This document shows positions 19,268 through 28,629 of a stretch of DNA of 64,000 bases, piece by piece. Position 1 is the stretch's first letter. Each line of letters begins with the position of its first letter. The DNA is taken from assembly GCA_963743785.1 (NCBI GenBank), contig CAVURD010000013.1, positions 62,001 to 126,000 of the forward strand. Reading direction: 5' to 3'. The notes under the pieces were generated by a model. The model worked only from the letters and a program-made list of their open reading frames with translations. It ran no database searches and was not told the DNA's origin. Position numbers and translations under genes: made by a program. Source of the DNA: Bog-473 sp963743785 (GTDB lineage Bacteria; Actinomycetota; Acidimicrobiia; Acidimicrobiales; RAAP-2).

Positions 19268-20647
19268 TCACCGACCGGGGTGCGGATCGCCGCCGCGTCG
19301 GCCCCGGCCGCCCGGGGCGAAGGGCTCGAGGGCGGCCAGACCGGCGTGGAGCGTAATCGAATCTCGCAGCCGGGTGACCAGCAGGCGGATCCGGGTCAGC
19401 GGGTCATCTTCGATCGGCACGATGCCGTCCCACTGGCGGTCGTAGGGGTCGAAGATGTCGATCGGCGAGTCCGCCGACGCAGTCCTGTTCAAGATGCGTT
19501 GCGCCACCGCGCCCTCCCGCTCACCCACGTCGTCACCCTCTTCGACCTCGAGCTGGAGCAGCCAGTAGCACTGGTTGAACAGGACGAAGATTCCGGTGGA
19601 GTAGTGAATCTTCTCGTGGAGCCGGTGTCGGGTCGTGGCCAGGACGCACCGGGCTGGTCCGATCTCGAAGCAGTCGACGTCCAACAGGAGGATGTGCTCC
19701 GGCCATACCGTCGGCCGGTGCCGCCCGAACCATTCCGGGAGCTCGAGTTCGTCGATCGGGCGCGTGGGCGACGGCACCTGCGCCAACGTCGCTTCGAGCT
19801 CGTCGCGGATTCGGCCGGCGTCCCATGACGCGAAGTCAGGTGGTCGCTCGAAGAATCGCTGAGCCAGCGACGCGTCACCGGTTCGCCACTGGCGGAACCT
19901 GGCTCGATTGCGCGAGAGCGCCCACCCGAACGTGTCAAAGGTGATCTTCTCCAGATCGGCGTCGGACCCCATTTTGCGTTGCAGCTCATGGAGATTGGCG
20001 GTGCCCTCGGGGACGCCGGCGGACGCGGCCCGCCGGAACCAGGCCCCGGCCGAGTCGAGGTCGCCCCGGTCCTGGCGCAACAGTCCGAGGCTGATCATGC
20101 TCGACGTGTTCCCGCCGTCGACCGAATACAGGAACCACTCCTCGGCCCCGTCGAAGTCACCCACGCCCTTGAGCAGGCAGCCGAGATTGTGCATGGCCCC
20201 CGTATTGCCCATGGTGGCGGCGCGCCGGTACCACATAGTGGCGTCCCGGGCGTCTCCCCTTTCAGCCAGCAGCAGTCCGAGATTGGACATGGCGTAGGCG
20301 TTGCCGCCGCGGGCGGCCTGGAGGTACCACGCCTCGGCCCCTTCCAGGTCGCCCTTCTCCTTGAGCACCGATCCGAGGTTGGACATGGAGCTGACATGGC
20401 CGCCGGCGGCGGCCTGCCGGAACCAGTCCTCGGCCCCGTCGAGGTCGCCCTTCTCGCCCAGCACAAAGCCCAGGTTGTGCATGGCCCCGGTGTGGCCCCC
20501 GGCGGCCGCCCGTCGGTACCAGCGCTCGGCCCCGTCGAGGTCGCCGTGCTCGAGCAGGAGATTGCCCTGCTCGATCATGACGTCGACCTCGCGGCCGACC
20601 TCGCGGCCGACCTCGCCGCCCTCGGCATCCCTTGTGACTCGTCCCAT
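19268..20647 (-). CDS. Sel1/TPR-repeat protein with unknown C-terminal domain
   Basis: Six consecutive Sel1-like repeats of about 32 residues (pattern GDLDGAExWYRRAAAGGHxxAMxNLG) fill the N-terminal half and should form a solenoid for protein binding. The last 240 residues are a distinct domain, with DGRIRDELEATLAQV-like and LLLDVDCFEIGPARCVL segments, that I do not recognise. No signal peptide or membrane helix, so cytoplasmic. The reading frame is open up to 20719. ATG at 20647 is preferred because the codons upstream encode an unusual basic stretch. A short DNA repeat near 20590-20620 encodes GREVGREV. Confidence 0.75.
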   Translation of the reverse strand: MGRVTRDAEGGEVGREVGREVDVMIEQGNLLLEHGDLDGAERWYRRAAAGGHTGAMHNLGFVLGEKGDLDGAEDWFRQAAAGGHVSSMSNLGSVLKEKGDLEGAEAWYLQAARGGNAYAMSNLGLLLAERGDARDATMWYRRAATMGNTGAMHNLGCLLKGVGDFDGAEEWFLYSVDGGNTSSMISLGLLRQDRGDLDSAGAWFRRAASAGVPEGTANLHELQRKMGSDADLEKITFDTFGWALSRNRARFRQWRTGDASLAQRFFERPPDFASWDAGRIRDELEATLAQVPSPTRPIDELELPEWFGRHRPTVWPEHILLLDVDCFEIGPARCVLATTRHRLHEKIHYSTGIFVLFNQCYWLLQLEVEEGDDVGEREGAVAQRILNRTASADSPIDIFDPYDRQWDGIVPIEDDPLTRIRLLVTRLRDSITLHAGLAALEPFAPGGRGRRGGDPHPGR

Positions 20648-20765
20648 CTCACCGCCCGTCTTCGGTCTCACCCTGATACCCAGGAGTAACGGACGGGCCG
20701 CCGTTTTCTTGTCCACCACCTCGGGCGCCTCGTCGGTGCCCTGCTCCTGAACCCGGCGGCGGCGA

Positions 20766-21740
20766 TCAGGGGATGAGCGCGACCTTGCCCACGACCCTTC
20801 GGGCCAGCAGATCGTCGAGCGCCATCGCCACCTGATCGAGGGGGTAGGTGGTCGGACGGACCGGGGTGATCTGCCCGTCGCCGACCAGGGTCAGCAGATC
20901 GTGCAGGAGCGACTGTTGATCGGCACCGTGCTGCATGGCCCAGACCCCCCAGTCGATGCCGAGCACGGTCCGGTTGCGCAGCAGCACCTGGTTGAGCGCG
21001 ATCTTCGGTATGGCGCCCGAGGCGAAGCCGATGACCAGGTAGCGACCCCCATCGCCCAGGGCGCGCAGCGACGGCTCGGCGGCGGCGCCGCCGATGGGAT
21101 CAACCACCACATCGACGCCGGTCCCGCCCGCCCAGTCGCGAGCGGCGTCCTTGATCGATTCGGTGGTGGTGTCGATCACGGCTTCGGCCCCCGACGCCCG
21201 GGCCGCCCGCCGCTTGTCGGCGCTCGACGCGGCGCCGATGACCCGGCAACCCAGCGCCCGCGCCACCGCGATCGCCGCCAGACCGATGCCACCCCCGGCC
21301 CCGAGCACGAGTACGGATTCGCCCGGTTGCACCCGGGCCCGCTGGCGCAGGGCGAACAGGCAGGTGCTGAAGCTCTGCGTGAAGGTGGCGGCTCGAGCCG
21401 CGTCGAGTTGCTCGGGGATCGCCGTCAACGCGTGCGGGGGGACCACCACGTGGCTGGCGTAGCCGCCCAAGCCGGTCGAGGCCATGACCCGGTCCCCGAC
21501 GGCCAGGTGGTCGACACCGTCGCCCACCGCCGCGATGACGCCGGCCACCTCACTGCCCGGGGTAAAGGGGAGCGGGGGTTTGATCTGGTACTGGCCGGCG
21601 ATGAAGAGGCCGTCGACGAAGTTGACGCCGGCCGCTTCGACCTCGACCACGATCTGTGACGCCGACGGGACCGGATCGGGGCGCTCCTCGACCCGCAGGA
21701 GCGACGGGGGACCCAGCTCATGACAGACGACCGCACGCAC
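20766..21740 (-). CDS. NADPH:quinone oxidoreductase family (zinc-free MDR)
   Basis: 324-residue medium-chain dehydrogenase/reductase. The GroES-like N-terminus has EAAGVNFVDGLFIAGQY and PFTPGSEVAGVI. The Rossmann part has VLVLGAGGGIGLAAIAVARA and a conserved VVVDPIGG. The zinc-ligand cysteines and histidines of alcohol dehydrogenases are missing, which points to the quinone-oxidoreductase or crotonyl-CoA-like branch reducing enones with NADPH. GTG start at 21740. It is divergent from the GNAT gene with about 47 bases between starts. Confidence 0.88.
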   Translation of the reverse strand: MRAVVCHELGPPSLLRVEERPDPVPSASQIVVEVEAAGVNFVDGLFIAGQYQIKPPLPFTPGSEVAGVIAAVGDGVDHLAVGDRVMASTGLGGYASHVVVPPHALTAIPEQLDAARAATFTQSFSTCLFALRQRARVQPGESVLVLGAGGGIGLAAIAVARALGCRVIGAASSADKRRAARASGAEAVIDTTTESIKDAARDWAGGTGVDVVVDPIGGAAAEPSLRALGDGGRYLVIGFASGAIPKIALNQVLLRNRTVLGIDWGVWAMQHGADQQSLLHDLLTLVGDGQITPVRPTTYPLDQVAMALDDLLARRVVGKVALIP

Positions 21741-21787
21741 CGCGGGGCACCCTACTGGCGGCCCACCCGGCGGGCGAGTCCGGCCGG

Positions 21788-22294
21788 ATGCTGCGGTACG
21801 TTCGAGCCGTGCCAGAAATCCGAATGGCGCGACCGGACGAGCTGGTTCAGCTGCCCGCGCTCGAGGAGGCGTCGGACACTCTGTTCCTCTCCCTCGAGAT
21901 CGGACCGTTGCCTCCTCCCGGCACGGTCGAATCGCTGCGGGGCGCCCTGGTGGTTCTGGTCGCCGGTGACCCGCCGGTCGGCTTCACCCGGATCGATCGC
22001 CTGGAGGACGGGGCGGCTCATCTCGAGCAGCTGGCCGTCCACCCCGACCACGGTCGACAGGGCATCGGTCGGGCGTTGGTCATGGCCGCCTGCCGGTGGG
22101 CCGGCGAGGCCGGATATCCCGAGCTCACGCTGGCCACATACAGGGACGTGCCCTGGAACGGTCCCTTCTACGCCTCCGCCGGGTTCGTCGAGGTCGGAAC
22201 GGTCGACGAGTGGTGCCGGGCCCACGGCCTGCCCCGCGAGGAGCCGGTCATGGCCCGCTTCGGCGCCAGGGTGATCATGACCCGCCGCCTGTGA
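21788..22294 (+). CDS. GNAT family N-acetyltransferase
   Basis: Acetyl-CoA dependent transferase, about 168 residues. Motif A is intact: LEQLAVHPDHGRQGIGRALV (near residues 85-104), where QGIGRA wraps the CoA pyrophosphate. It is followed by LTLATYRDVPWNGPFYASAGF (motif B region split across helix and strand). Target unknown. ATG at 21788 is chosen; GTG at 21809 gives a slightly shorter protein starting at PEIRMARPDEL and is equally plausible. The 3' end overlaps the convergent tag gene by 20 bases. Confidence 0.85.
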   Translation: MLRYVRAVPEIRMARPDELVQLPALEEASDTLFLSLEIGPLPPPGTVESLRGALVVLVAGDPPVGFTRIDRLEDGAAHLEQLAVHPDHGRQGIGRALVMAACRWAGEAGYPELTLATYRDVPWNGPFYASAGFVEVGTVDEWCRAHGLPREEPVMARFGARVIMTRRL

Positions 22295-22907
22295 GCTCGG
22301 CGTAGCGGAAGCAGCTGACGACATGGTCGTTCACCAGGCCGGCGGCTTGGAGGTGGGAGTAGCAGACGGTGGGACCGACGAAGCGGAAGTCTCGCCGGCG
22401 CAGATCGGCGCTGAGGGCCTCGGAGGCGGGGGTCGTGGCCGGGATCTGCCCGAGGCGACGCCATTTGTTGACCTTCGGGCGCCCGCCCACGAAACCCCAC
22501 AGATAGGTGTCGAACGAGCCGAACTCCTCCTGCACGGCCAGGAAGGCGCGGGCGTTGCGCACCGTGGACTCCACCTTGGCCCGGTTGCGGATGATGCCGG
22601 GGTCCAGCAGGATCTTCTCGATGCGTTGTTGGGTGAAGCGAGCCACCTTCTCGGGGTCGAAGCCGGCGAAGACGCGCCGGTAGCCGTCGCGCTTCTTGAG
22701 GATGGTGAGCCAGCTCAACCCGGCCTGAGCTCCCTCCAGCACCAGGAACTCAAAGTGGGCGCGGTCGTCGTGCACCGGGACGCCCCACTCGGTGTCGTGG
22801 TAGGGGATGTTCCACGGGCCGGTGGCCCACTCGCAGCGGGTGCGGTCGTCGGGCACGAGGTCGTCGGGCACGAGGTCGTCGGGCGTTCTTACTGGGGGAG
22901 GGCTCAC
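22275..22907 (-). CDS. tag: DNA-3-methyladenine glycosylase I
   Basis: Base-excision repair enzyme removing 3-methyladenine from DNA. Family features: RCEWATGPWNIPYHDTEWGV at the N-terminus with the zinc-binding Cys, LEGAQAGLSWLTILKKRDGY, the helix-hairpin stretch ending GIIRNRAKVES, and FRFVGPTVCYSHLQAAGLVNDH with the second Cys and His zinc ligands. GTG start at 22907 overlaps the stop of the GNAT gene upstream (GTGA). The N-terminal extension repeats DDLVP, encoded by a 15-bp tandem repeat. At about 210 residues it is slightly longer than usual because of this extension. Confidence 0.93.
   Translation of the reverse strand: MSPPPVRTPDDLVPDDLVPDDRTRCEWATGPWNIPYHDTEWGVPVHDDRAHFEFLVLEGAQAGLSWLTILKKRDGYRRVFAGFDPEKVARFTQQRIEKILLDPGIIRNRAKVESTVRNARAFLAVQEEFGSFDTYLWGFVGGRPKVNKWRRLGQIPATTPASEALSADLRRRDFRFVGPTVCYSHLQAAGLVNDHVVSCFRYAELTGGGS
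22845..22885. repeat. 15-bp tandem repeat at the 5' end of tag
   Basis: Two full copies and one partial copy of GTCGTCGGGCACGAG (22845-22859, 22860-22874, 22875-22885). The length is a multiple of three, so copy-number change would keep the frame and only alter the DDLVP repeat in the Tag N-terminus. Confidence 0.8.
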
Positions 22908-23480
22908 CCGATCAGCGTACGGCGGAGGTGTGACCGGGTGTGACCCGGTGTGGACCGGTAGAGGACGTGGCGCCGGAGCGGGCTGCCCTCGGCCACTCCG
23001 GGGTGGTCGAAGTCGCCGTCGGGTTCGCGCACCATGCCGATGCGCTCCATCACCGCCTGTGAGCGCAGGTTGACCGCGGCCGTGAAGGCCACGATGTCGT
23101 TGAGGCCGCCCGTCGTGAATCCGTAGTGCAGGGAGGCGGCCGCCGCTTCGGTGGCGTAGCCGTGGCCCCACCAGTCCGGGTGGAGGCGCCATCCGGCCTC
23201 GACGACCCGGAGCGCAGGGGAGCGTCGGTTGCACCCGGTGCAGTCCCACCATGCCGATGAAGTGCGCTCCGCCGACCACCTCGACCGCCCAGAAGCCCCA
23301 CCCTTCCCGTTCCAACTCGGCGCCGTAGCGTTCGACCATGGCGTCGCTTCGGGCCCGGGTCGGCGTCGAGCCCAGGGTCTCGACCACCCGGGGATGGACA
23401 TTGAGGGCGGCGAAGGGAGCGAGGTCCGACTCCTCGAAGGGTCGCAGGAGCAGGCGCCCGGTGCTCAGGGTGCTCGTCGT
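22904..23480 (-). CDS. GNAT acetyltransferase (RimJ/RimL-like), frameshifted
   Basis: Ribosomal-protein-type GNAT. N-terminal LSTGRLLLRPFEESDLAPFA is the classic RimJ-like opening, GFWAVEVVGGAHFIGMVGLH follows, then GYATEAAAASLHYGF (CoA loop) and NLRSQAVMERIGMV. The frame breaks near 23215, where CCCC is probably CCC, giving PALRVVEAGW. No ATG is found at the natural start: the frame runs straight on from the stop of the acyl-CoA ligase at 23481. ACG at 23475-23477, or a mutated ATG, may be the start. Overlaps tag by GTGA. Target unknown. Confidence 0.75.
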
Positions 23481-25161
23481 TCAGCCCGCCGGGCTCTGCG
23501 CCTGCTCGGCGGCCCACCGGTAGTCGGCCTTGCCCGACGGCGAGCGCTGGATGGCCGGCACGAAGATCACTTCCTTGGGCAGCTTGTAGCGGGCGATGTG
23601 CCCCGACGCGTGCTCGACGATGGAGTCCCCGGTCGTCTCGCCGCCGTCGGCCAACTGCACCACGGCCACGACCTCCTGCCCCCACCGCTCGCTGGGGCGG
23701 CCGGTGACGACGACGTCGGCCACGGCGGGGTGCCCGGCGATCGCCCGCTCGACCTCTTCGACGAAGATCTTCTCGCCGCCCGAGTTGACGGTGACCGAGT
23801 CCCGGCCCAGCAGCATGATCTGGCCGTCGGCCAGGTGGCGGGCCCGGTCGCCGGGAATGGAGTAGCGCACCCCGTCGATCACCGGGAAGGTGCGCGCCGT
23901 CTTCTCGGCGTCGCCCAGATAGCCCAGGGGAATGTTGCCGGTCTGGGCCAGCCACCCGATGCCGTCGTGGCCGGCGGGGAGCACCGCGGTGAACGCCTCG
24001 TCCACCACGACCGTGCCGGGTCCGGGGAGGAAGTTCCCGACCGTGTCGTTCTTGTCCGGCCACCACGTGCATCTGGGCGCCGGTCTCCGATGAGCCCCCC
24101 GAGTCCGAGATGACCAGCTTGGGCAGCCGGGCCAGGGCCAGCTCGCGCACGGCCGGGGTGAGGGGTGCGCCGCCGTTCCCCACCGCGAAGAAGGACGACA
24201 GGTCGTAGTCGGCCTTGTCGAGCTGCATGACCAGGGGACGCAGCACGGCGTCGCCGACGATGGTCATGGTGTTGGCCTTCTCGCGCTCGACCGTGCGCCA
24301 GACGTCATCGGGGTTGATCCGGCGGGTGTCGTCGGGGAAGACGAGGGTGGCCCCCTGGGCCATCAGCATGAACGCGGACCACTGCGCCGCGCCGTGCATG
24401 AGCGGGGGCAGGAGCATCAACTTCAAGGGAAAGCTGTTGGCCAGCCGCTCGGTGATGCCCTCGTAGCTGGTGACGATGTCCCAGGTGCCGACCTTCCGCC
24501 CGCCCATGGCGGCCATGAAGATGTCGTGCTGGCGCCACAGCACACCCTTGGGCATACCGGTCGTCCCGCCGGTGTAGAGGATGTAGAGATCGTCGGGCGA
24601 GACCTCGACCGGGACGTCCTCGGGGGACGAGCCGGCCAGGGCGTCCTCGTAGTCGACCGCACCCGGCAGGAGGTCGTGGCCCGAATCGTCGGCCACCTGC
24701 AAGAGGACGTCGGGTGGGGACTCGAGGGTGGGCAGCACCTCGGCCATGATCGGGGCCAGCGATGCGTGCAGGATGAGGGCGCGTGGCGTGGCGTCGTTGA
24801 GCAGGTAGCGCAGCTCCTCGCCCACGTAGCGGTAATTGACGTTGAAGGGGGCGACCCGGGCCCGGTAGGAGCCCAGCATGCCCTCGAGGTACTCGTTGCC
24901 GTTGTAGAGCGCCAGGGCGAGGTGGTCCTGCCCGGATTCGTGCCCGGCCAGGTGCTCGCGCTCGGTGCGCACGCCCAGGCCCCGGGCGTGGAGGTACGAG
25001 CCCAGCCGCCGGGAGCGATCGGCCACCTGCCCATAGGTGAGGCGGCGGTCCTTCCAGACGATGCACTCCCGGTCGGCCAGCGTCTCGACCAGGGTGTCGA
25101 AGGCGCGGGCCAGGTTGAACTGCACCGTGGCCTCCGGGGCGGGGGTATCGGTTGACGGCAC
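23481..25161 (-). CDS. Acyl-CoA synthetase (FadD-like), frameshifted
   Basis: AMP-forming ligase that activates a carboxylic acid as its CoA thioester. The adenylation P-loop is YTGGTTGMPKGVLW (near residue 165). VGNGGAPLTPAVRE and SDSGGSSETGAQ form the A4/A5 region, and the C-terminal catalytic lysine is in SPSGKADYRW. The frame breaks near 24054 (GCCGGACAAG for GCCGACAAG, one extra G), after which DKNDTVGNFLPGPG continues normally. Corrected length is about 559 residues. GTG start at 25161. Substrate unknown; the neighbouring aldehyde dehydrogenase is divergent. Confidence 0.9.
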
Positions 25162-25225
25162 GGCGGGAACAGTACCCGGCAGCCGGGCAAGCGGTCGGCC
25201 GAGGCAGGCGATCCGGGGCCGGTAG

Positions 25226-26638
25226 ATGGTGCCAGTAGATTCAACCGGTGCAGATGAGCCGGTGCGGATCAGTGAGCCAGTGGTGACGGTCCTGCGCAAT
25301 CCGGCGTCCGGGGACGTGATCGCCGAGATCGGCGCGCTGGGTGAGCCCGAGGTCGACGAGGCCATCGGCCGGGCGGCCGCGGCGTACGAGAGCTGGCGGG
25401 CGGTCGCCCCCGGCGATCGGGCCCGCCTGCTGCGCCGTTTCGCCGCCGAGGTCGACCGCTGCCGCGAGGAGCTGGCCGCGCTCGAGGTGGCCAACGCCGG
25501 TCACGTGATCGGCAACGCCCGCTGGGAGGCGGGCAACGTCCGCGACGTGCTCGAGTACTACGCCGCCGCGCCCGAGCGCCACAGCGGTCGCCAGATCCCC
25601 GTGCCCGGCGGGGTCAACCTCACCTTCCACGAACCCCTCGGGGTGGTGGGGATCATCGTGCCGTGGAACTTCCCCATGGCCATCGCCGGCTGGGGCCTGG
25701 CGCCGGCCCTGGCGGCCGGGAACACCGTGGTGCTCAAGCCGGCCGAGCTGACACCGCTCAGCGCCCTGCGCATCGGTGAGCTGGCGCTCGAAGCCGGCCT
25801 GCCCGAGGGGGTGCTCCAGATCCTGCCCGGGAAGGGCAGCGTGGTGGGCCAGCGCTTCGTCACCCATCCCGCCGTGCGCAAGATCTGCTTCACCGGCTCG
25901 ACCGAGGTGGGTCGGACCATCATGGCCGGGGCGGCCGACCAGGTGAAACGGGTCACCCTCGAGCTGGGCGGCAAGAGCGCCAACATCGTCTTTGCCGACG
26001 CCGACGTGGACCTGGCCGCCGCCCGGGCCCCCTACGGCGTCTTCGACAATGCCGGTCAGGACTGCTGTGCCCGCTCCCGCATCCTGGTGCAGCGCTCGGT
26101 CTACGAGGAGTTCATGTCCCGGCTGGAGCCGGCCGTGGCCGGGGTGGTGGTGGGCGACCCGACGCAGGACGCAACCGAGATGGGGCCGCTGATCTCCGCC
26201 GCGCACAAGGAGCAGGTGGCCTCCTTCGTGCCCGCCGGCGCGCCGGTGGCGTTCCGGGGGTCATGCCCCGAGGGACCGGGCCACTGGTTTGCGCCGACGG
26301 TGCTGGCCCCGGTCGACCCGGGCGACCGGGCGGCCACCGAGGAGATCTTCGGGCCGGTCGTCGTCGTCATTCCCTTCGAGGACGAGGCCGACGCGGTGCG
26401 GCTGGCCAACGACACGCCCTACGGGCTCTCCGGGTCACTGTGGACCCGCGACGTGGGCCGGGCCCTCCGGGTGGCCCGGGCCGTCGAGACGGGCACCCTG
26501 TCGGTCAACTCCCATTCGTCGGTGCGCTACTGGACCCCGTTCGGGGGCGCCAAGCAGTCCGGCATCGGTCGGGAGCTCGGTCCCGACGCGCTCGATTCCT
26601 TCAGCGACGTGAAGAACGTCTTCATCAGTTCCGAATAA
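25226..26638 (+). CDS. Aldehyde dehydrogenase family protein
   Basis: NAD(P)-dependent oxidation of an aldehyde to its acid, 470 residues. VPWNFPMAIAGWGLAPALAA is the cofactor-binding motif near residue 140, FTGSTEVG is the Rossmann turn, ELGGKSA contains the general-base Glu, and NAGQDCCARSR holds the catalytic cysteine. FGPVVVVIPF and YGLSGSLWTRD are conserved late motifs. The ATG at 25226 lies 65 bases from the divergent FadD start. The SDR follows after eight bases, so the two oxidoreductases are probably one operon. Confidence 0.93.
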   Translation: MVPVDSTGADEPVRISEPVVTVLRNPASGDVIAEIGALGEPEVDEAIGRAAAAYESWRAVAPGDRARLLRRFAAEVDRCREELAALEVANAGHVIGNARWEAGNVRDVLEYYAAAPERHSGRQIPVPGGVNLTFHEPLGVVGIIVPWNFPMAIAGWGLAPALAAGNTVVLKPAELTPLSALRIGELALEAGLPEGVLQILPGKGSVVGQRFVTHPAVRKICFTGSTEVGRTIMAGAADQVKRVTLELGGKSANIVFADADVDLAAARAPYGVFDNAGQDCCARSRILVQRSVYEEFMSRLEPAVAGVVVGDPTQDATEMGPLISAAHKEQVASFVPAGAPVAFRGSCPEGPGHWFAPTVLAPVDPGDRAATEEIFGPVVVVIPFEDEADAVRLANDTPYGLSGSLWTRDVGRALRVARAVETGTLSVNSHSSVRYWTPFGGAKQSGIGRELGPDALDSFSDVKNVFISSE

Positions 26639-26646
26639 GGAGAGTC

Positions 26647-27432
26647 ATGAGCGAGACCCCGCCGTACGCGCACCGCCTGGTCGACAAGGTGGCGGTGATC
26701 ACCGGTGGGGCCAGCGGCATCGGGCGGGCCATGTGCGAACGCTTCGCCGCCGAGGGGGCCAAGGTGGCCGTGGTCGATGTCGACGAGGCCAAGGGCAGCG
26801 AACTGGCCGAGTCGATCGACGGCATGTTCGTGGGGGCCGACGTGACGTCCGCCACCGCGGTCGAGGCGCTGTACGAGGCGGTGTCCAGCCACTACGGCGG
26901 CATCGACATCTGCTGCAACAACGCCGGGATCAGCCCGCCGGACGACGACTCCATTCTCGACACCGGCCTCGAGGCCTGGCGGAGGGTGCAGGAGGTCAAC
27001 CTCACCTCGGTCTTCTTGTGCTGCAAGTTCGGGATCCCGCACCTGCTGGCGCGCGGTGGAGGATCGGTCGTCAACACGGCCTCGTTCGTGGCCGTCATGG
27101 GGGCGGCCACCAGCCAGATCAGCTACAGCGCCAGCAAGGGCGGGGTCCTGACCATGTCGCGCGAGCTCGGCGTGCAGTTCGCCCGCCAGGGCGTCCGGGT
27201 CAATGCGCTGTGCCCGGGTCCGGTCAACACGCCCTTGCTGCAGGAGCTCTTCGCCTCCGACCCCGAGCGGGCGGCCCGACGACTGGTGCACATCCCCATG
27301 GGGCGCTTCGGCGAGGCGTCCGAGATCGCGGCCGCCGCGGCCTTCTTGGCTTCGGACGACGCGTCCTTCATGACGGCGTCGACCTTCCTGGTGGACGGCG
27401 GGATCTCGGCGGCCTACGTCACGCCGCTGTAG
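26647..27432 (+). CDS. Short-chain dehydrogenase/reductase (SDR)
   Basis: 261 residues, classical SDR. TGGASGIGRAM binds the cofactor, VVDVDEAKG with its Asp favours NAD, NNAGIS and the catalytic YSASKGG are present, and ASTFLVDGGISAAYV ends the fold. ATG is preceded by AAGGAGAGTC, a good ribosome site, and follows the aldehyde dehydrogenase by eight bases. An alcohol-to-ketone or beta-hydroxyacyl step upstream of the aldehyde dehydrogenase is likely, but the substrate is unknown. Its last 14 bases overlap the convergent VOC gene. Confidence 0.92.
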   Translation: MSETPPYAHRLVDKVAVITGGASGIGRAMCERFAAEGAKVAVVDVDEAKGSELAESIDGMFVGADVTSATAVEALYEAVSSHYGGIDICCNNAGISPPDDDSILDTGLEAWRRVQEVNLTSVFLCCKFGIPHLLARGGGSVVNTASFVAVMGAATSQISYSASKGGVLTMSRELGVQFARQGVRVNALCPGPVNTPLLQELFASDPERAARRLVHIPMGRFGEASEIAAAAAFLASDDASFMTASTFLVDGGISAAYVTPL

Positions 27433-27817
27433 GCGTGGCGATCCACCAGCTGTGCCCCTCGGGGTCACGCACGGTGTACTCGCGCTGGCCGTACTCCTGG
27501 TCCCGGGGCTCCGAGGCGATGTCGGCACCGGCGGCGCGAGCGCGCTCACAGTGGGCGTCGACGTCGTCCACGTGCACCACCATGCCTCCGGCGGCGCGGC
27601 CGATCGACTGCGGCGTATCGAGCCCGTGCTCGTCTGAGACGCGGTGGAGCCAGATGCGGCGCCCGCCGGCTTGCACCTCGCCGTGGACCACCTGGCCCGA
27701 GGGTTCCTCGTGCAGCCCGGCCGAGGTGAAGCCCAGGGCGCCGACCAGGAAGTCGTGGGCGGCCCGTATGTCCGCGTAGACGAGGACGGGGATGATGTCG
27801 GTGAATTGGGTGGTCAT
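27419..27817 (-). CDS. VOC family (glyoxalase/bleomycin-resistance fold) protein
   Basis: 132 residues with the paired beta-alpha-beta-beta-beta units of vicinal-oxygen-chelate proteins. It opens IIPVLVYADIRAAHDFLVGA, has GGMVVHVDDVDAH in the middle, and ends REYTVRDPEGHSWWIATP with the metal-site Glu. Roles in this family range from glyoxalase to dioxygenase and resistance binding protein, so the function is open. It lies 45 bases downstream of the AraC regulator on the same strand and is probably co-transcribed with it. Confidence 0.85.
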   Translation of the reverse strand: MTTQFTDIIPVLVYADIRAAHDFLVGALGFTSAGLHEEPSGQVVHGEVQAGGRRIWLHRVSDEHGLDTPQSIGRAAGGMVVHVDDVDAHCERARAAGADIASEPRDQEYGQREYTVRDPEGHSWWIATPTAA

Positions 27818-27861
27818 GGTGTCAGGGTACGACGACCCGATCGGCCCGTCTTGTACAAATT

Positions 27862-28629
27862 TCAGCCGAGGGAAGCCAGGAACTCGGTCGGGGTCATGGA
27901 GGCGAAGGCGCGGAAGTCGCGGTTGAAGTGCGCCTGATCGGCATACCCCGAGGCCGTCGCCACGTCCGCCAGGGAACGCGACGGGCCCGACGGGCCCGAC
28001 GCACCCGACGTGAGGCGGCCGACGGCCTGGCGGTAGCGGAGCACGCGAGCCACGGTTTTCGGGGGCAGTCCCACTTCCCGCCGGAACCGATCGACCAACC
28101 GGCTGCGCCCCCACCCGATCGCCTCGGCGAGGTGGCCGATTCTCGCCGTCTCGGGATGGGCCCGCAGCTGGGCGTCGACCCAGGCCACTTCCGGGGAAAG
28201 GCGCGGCCCCGATGCCATGGACCGGCTCAGCGTCTCATCGAGGATCGCCGTCCTCTCGGCCCAGCTCGCGACGCCGCGGAGCCGGTCGACCAGGCCGTCG
28301 ACGTTGAGGCGGCACACGTCGGCCGCCGGCACGACGCGGTTGGCCAACTCGTCCATGGTCACGCCGAGGAGGGCGAATGCTCCGGCGGCGGTCAGGTCGA
28401 CCTGCACCCCGTGGCCCACGCCGTCGTGCTCGGTGAGGGCCGGTTCGTCGTACATGCCCACGACGAACGACGTCACTGTCGTGGGCAGCGAGGCCGAGGC
28501 ACTGCTCACCCGCATGGTCGGCCCGAAGCTGAGGATCACCGAGACCCCGCCGGTCGGGGTTTCCCAGCGGCGCACGGGTTCGTCCACCACTTCGTGCCAG
28601 TTGGCATAGCGACGGACGCCGGTCGTCAT
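27862..28629 (-). CDS. AraC family transcriptional regulator
   Basis: About 255 residues. The N-terminal half is a cupin-like sensor domain (GVSVILSFGP, VGMYDEPAL). The C-terminal half has two helix-turn-helix motifs: IGHLAEAIGWGRSRLVDRFR and SLADVATASGYADQAHFNRD, with FRAFASMTPTEF closing the domain. A triplicated GACGGGCCC-like stretch near 27980-28010 encodes a Gly-Pro-Ser linker between helices. ATG at 28629 is chosen, though the frame stays open upstream. Target promoters unknown; the following VOC gene is the best guess. Confidence 0.85.
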   Translation of the reverse strand: MTTGVRRYANWHEVVDEPVRRWETPTGGVSVILSFGPTMRVSSASASLPTTVTSFVVGMYDEPALTEHDGVGHGVQVDLTAAGAFALLGVTMDELANRVVPAADVCRLNVDGLVDRLRGVASWAERTAILDETLSRSMASGPRLSPEVAWVDAQLRAHPETARIGHLAEAIGWGRSRLVDRFRREVGLPPKTVARVLRYRQAVGRLTSGASGPSGPSRSLADVATASGYADQAHFNRDFRAFASMTPTEFLASLG

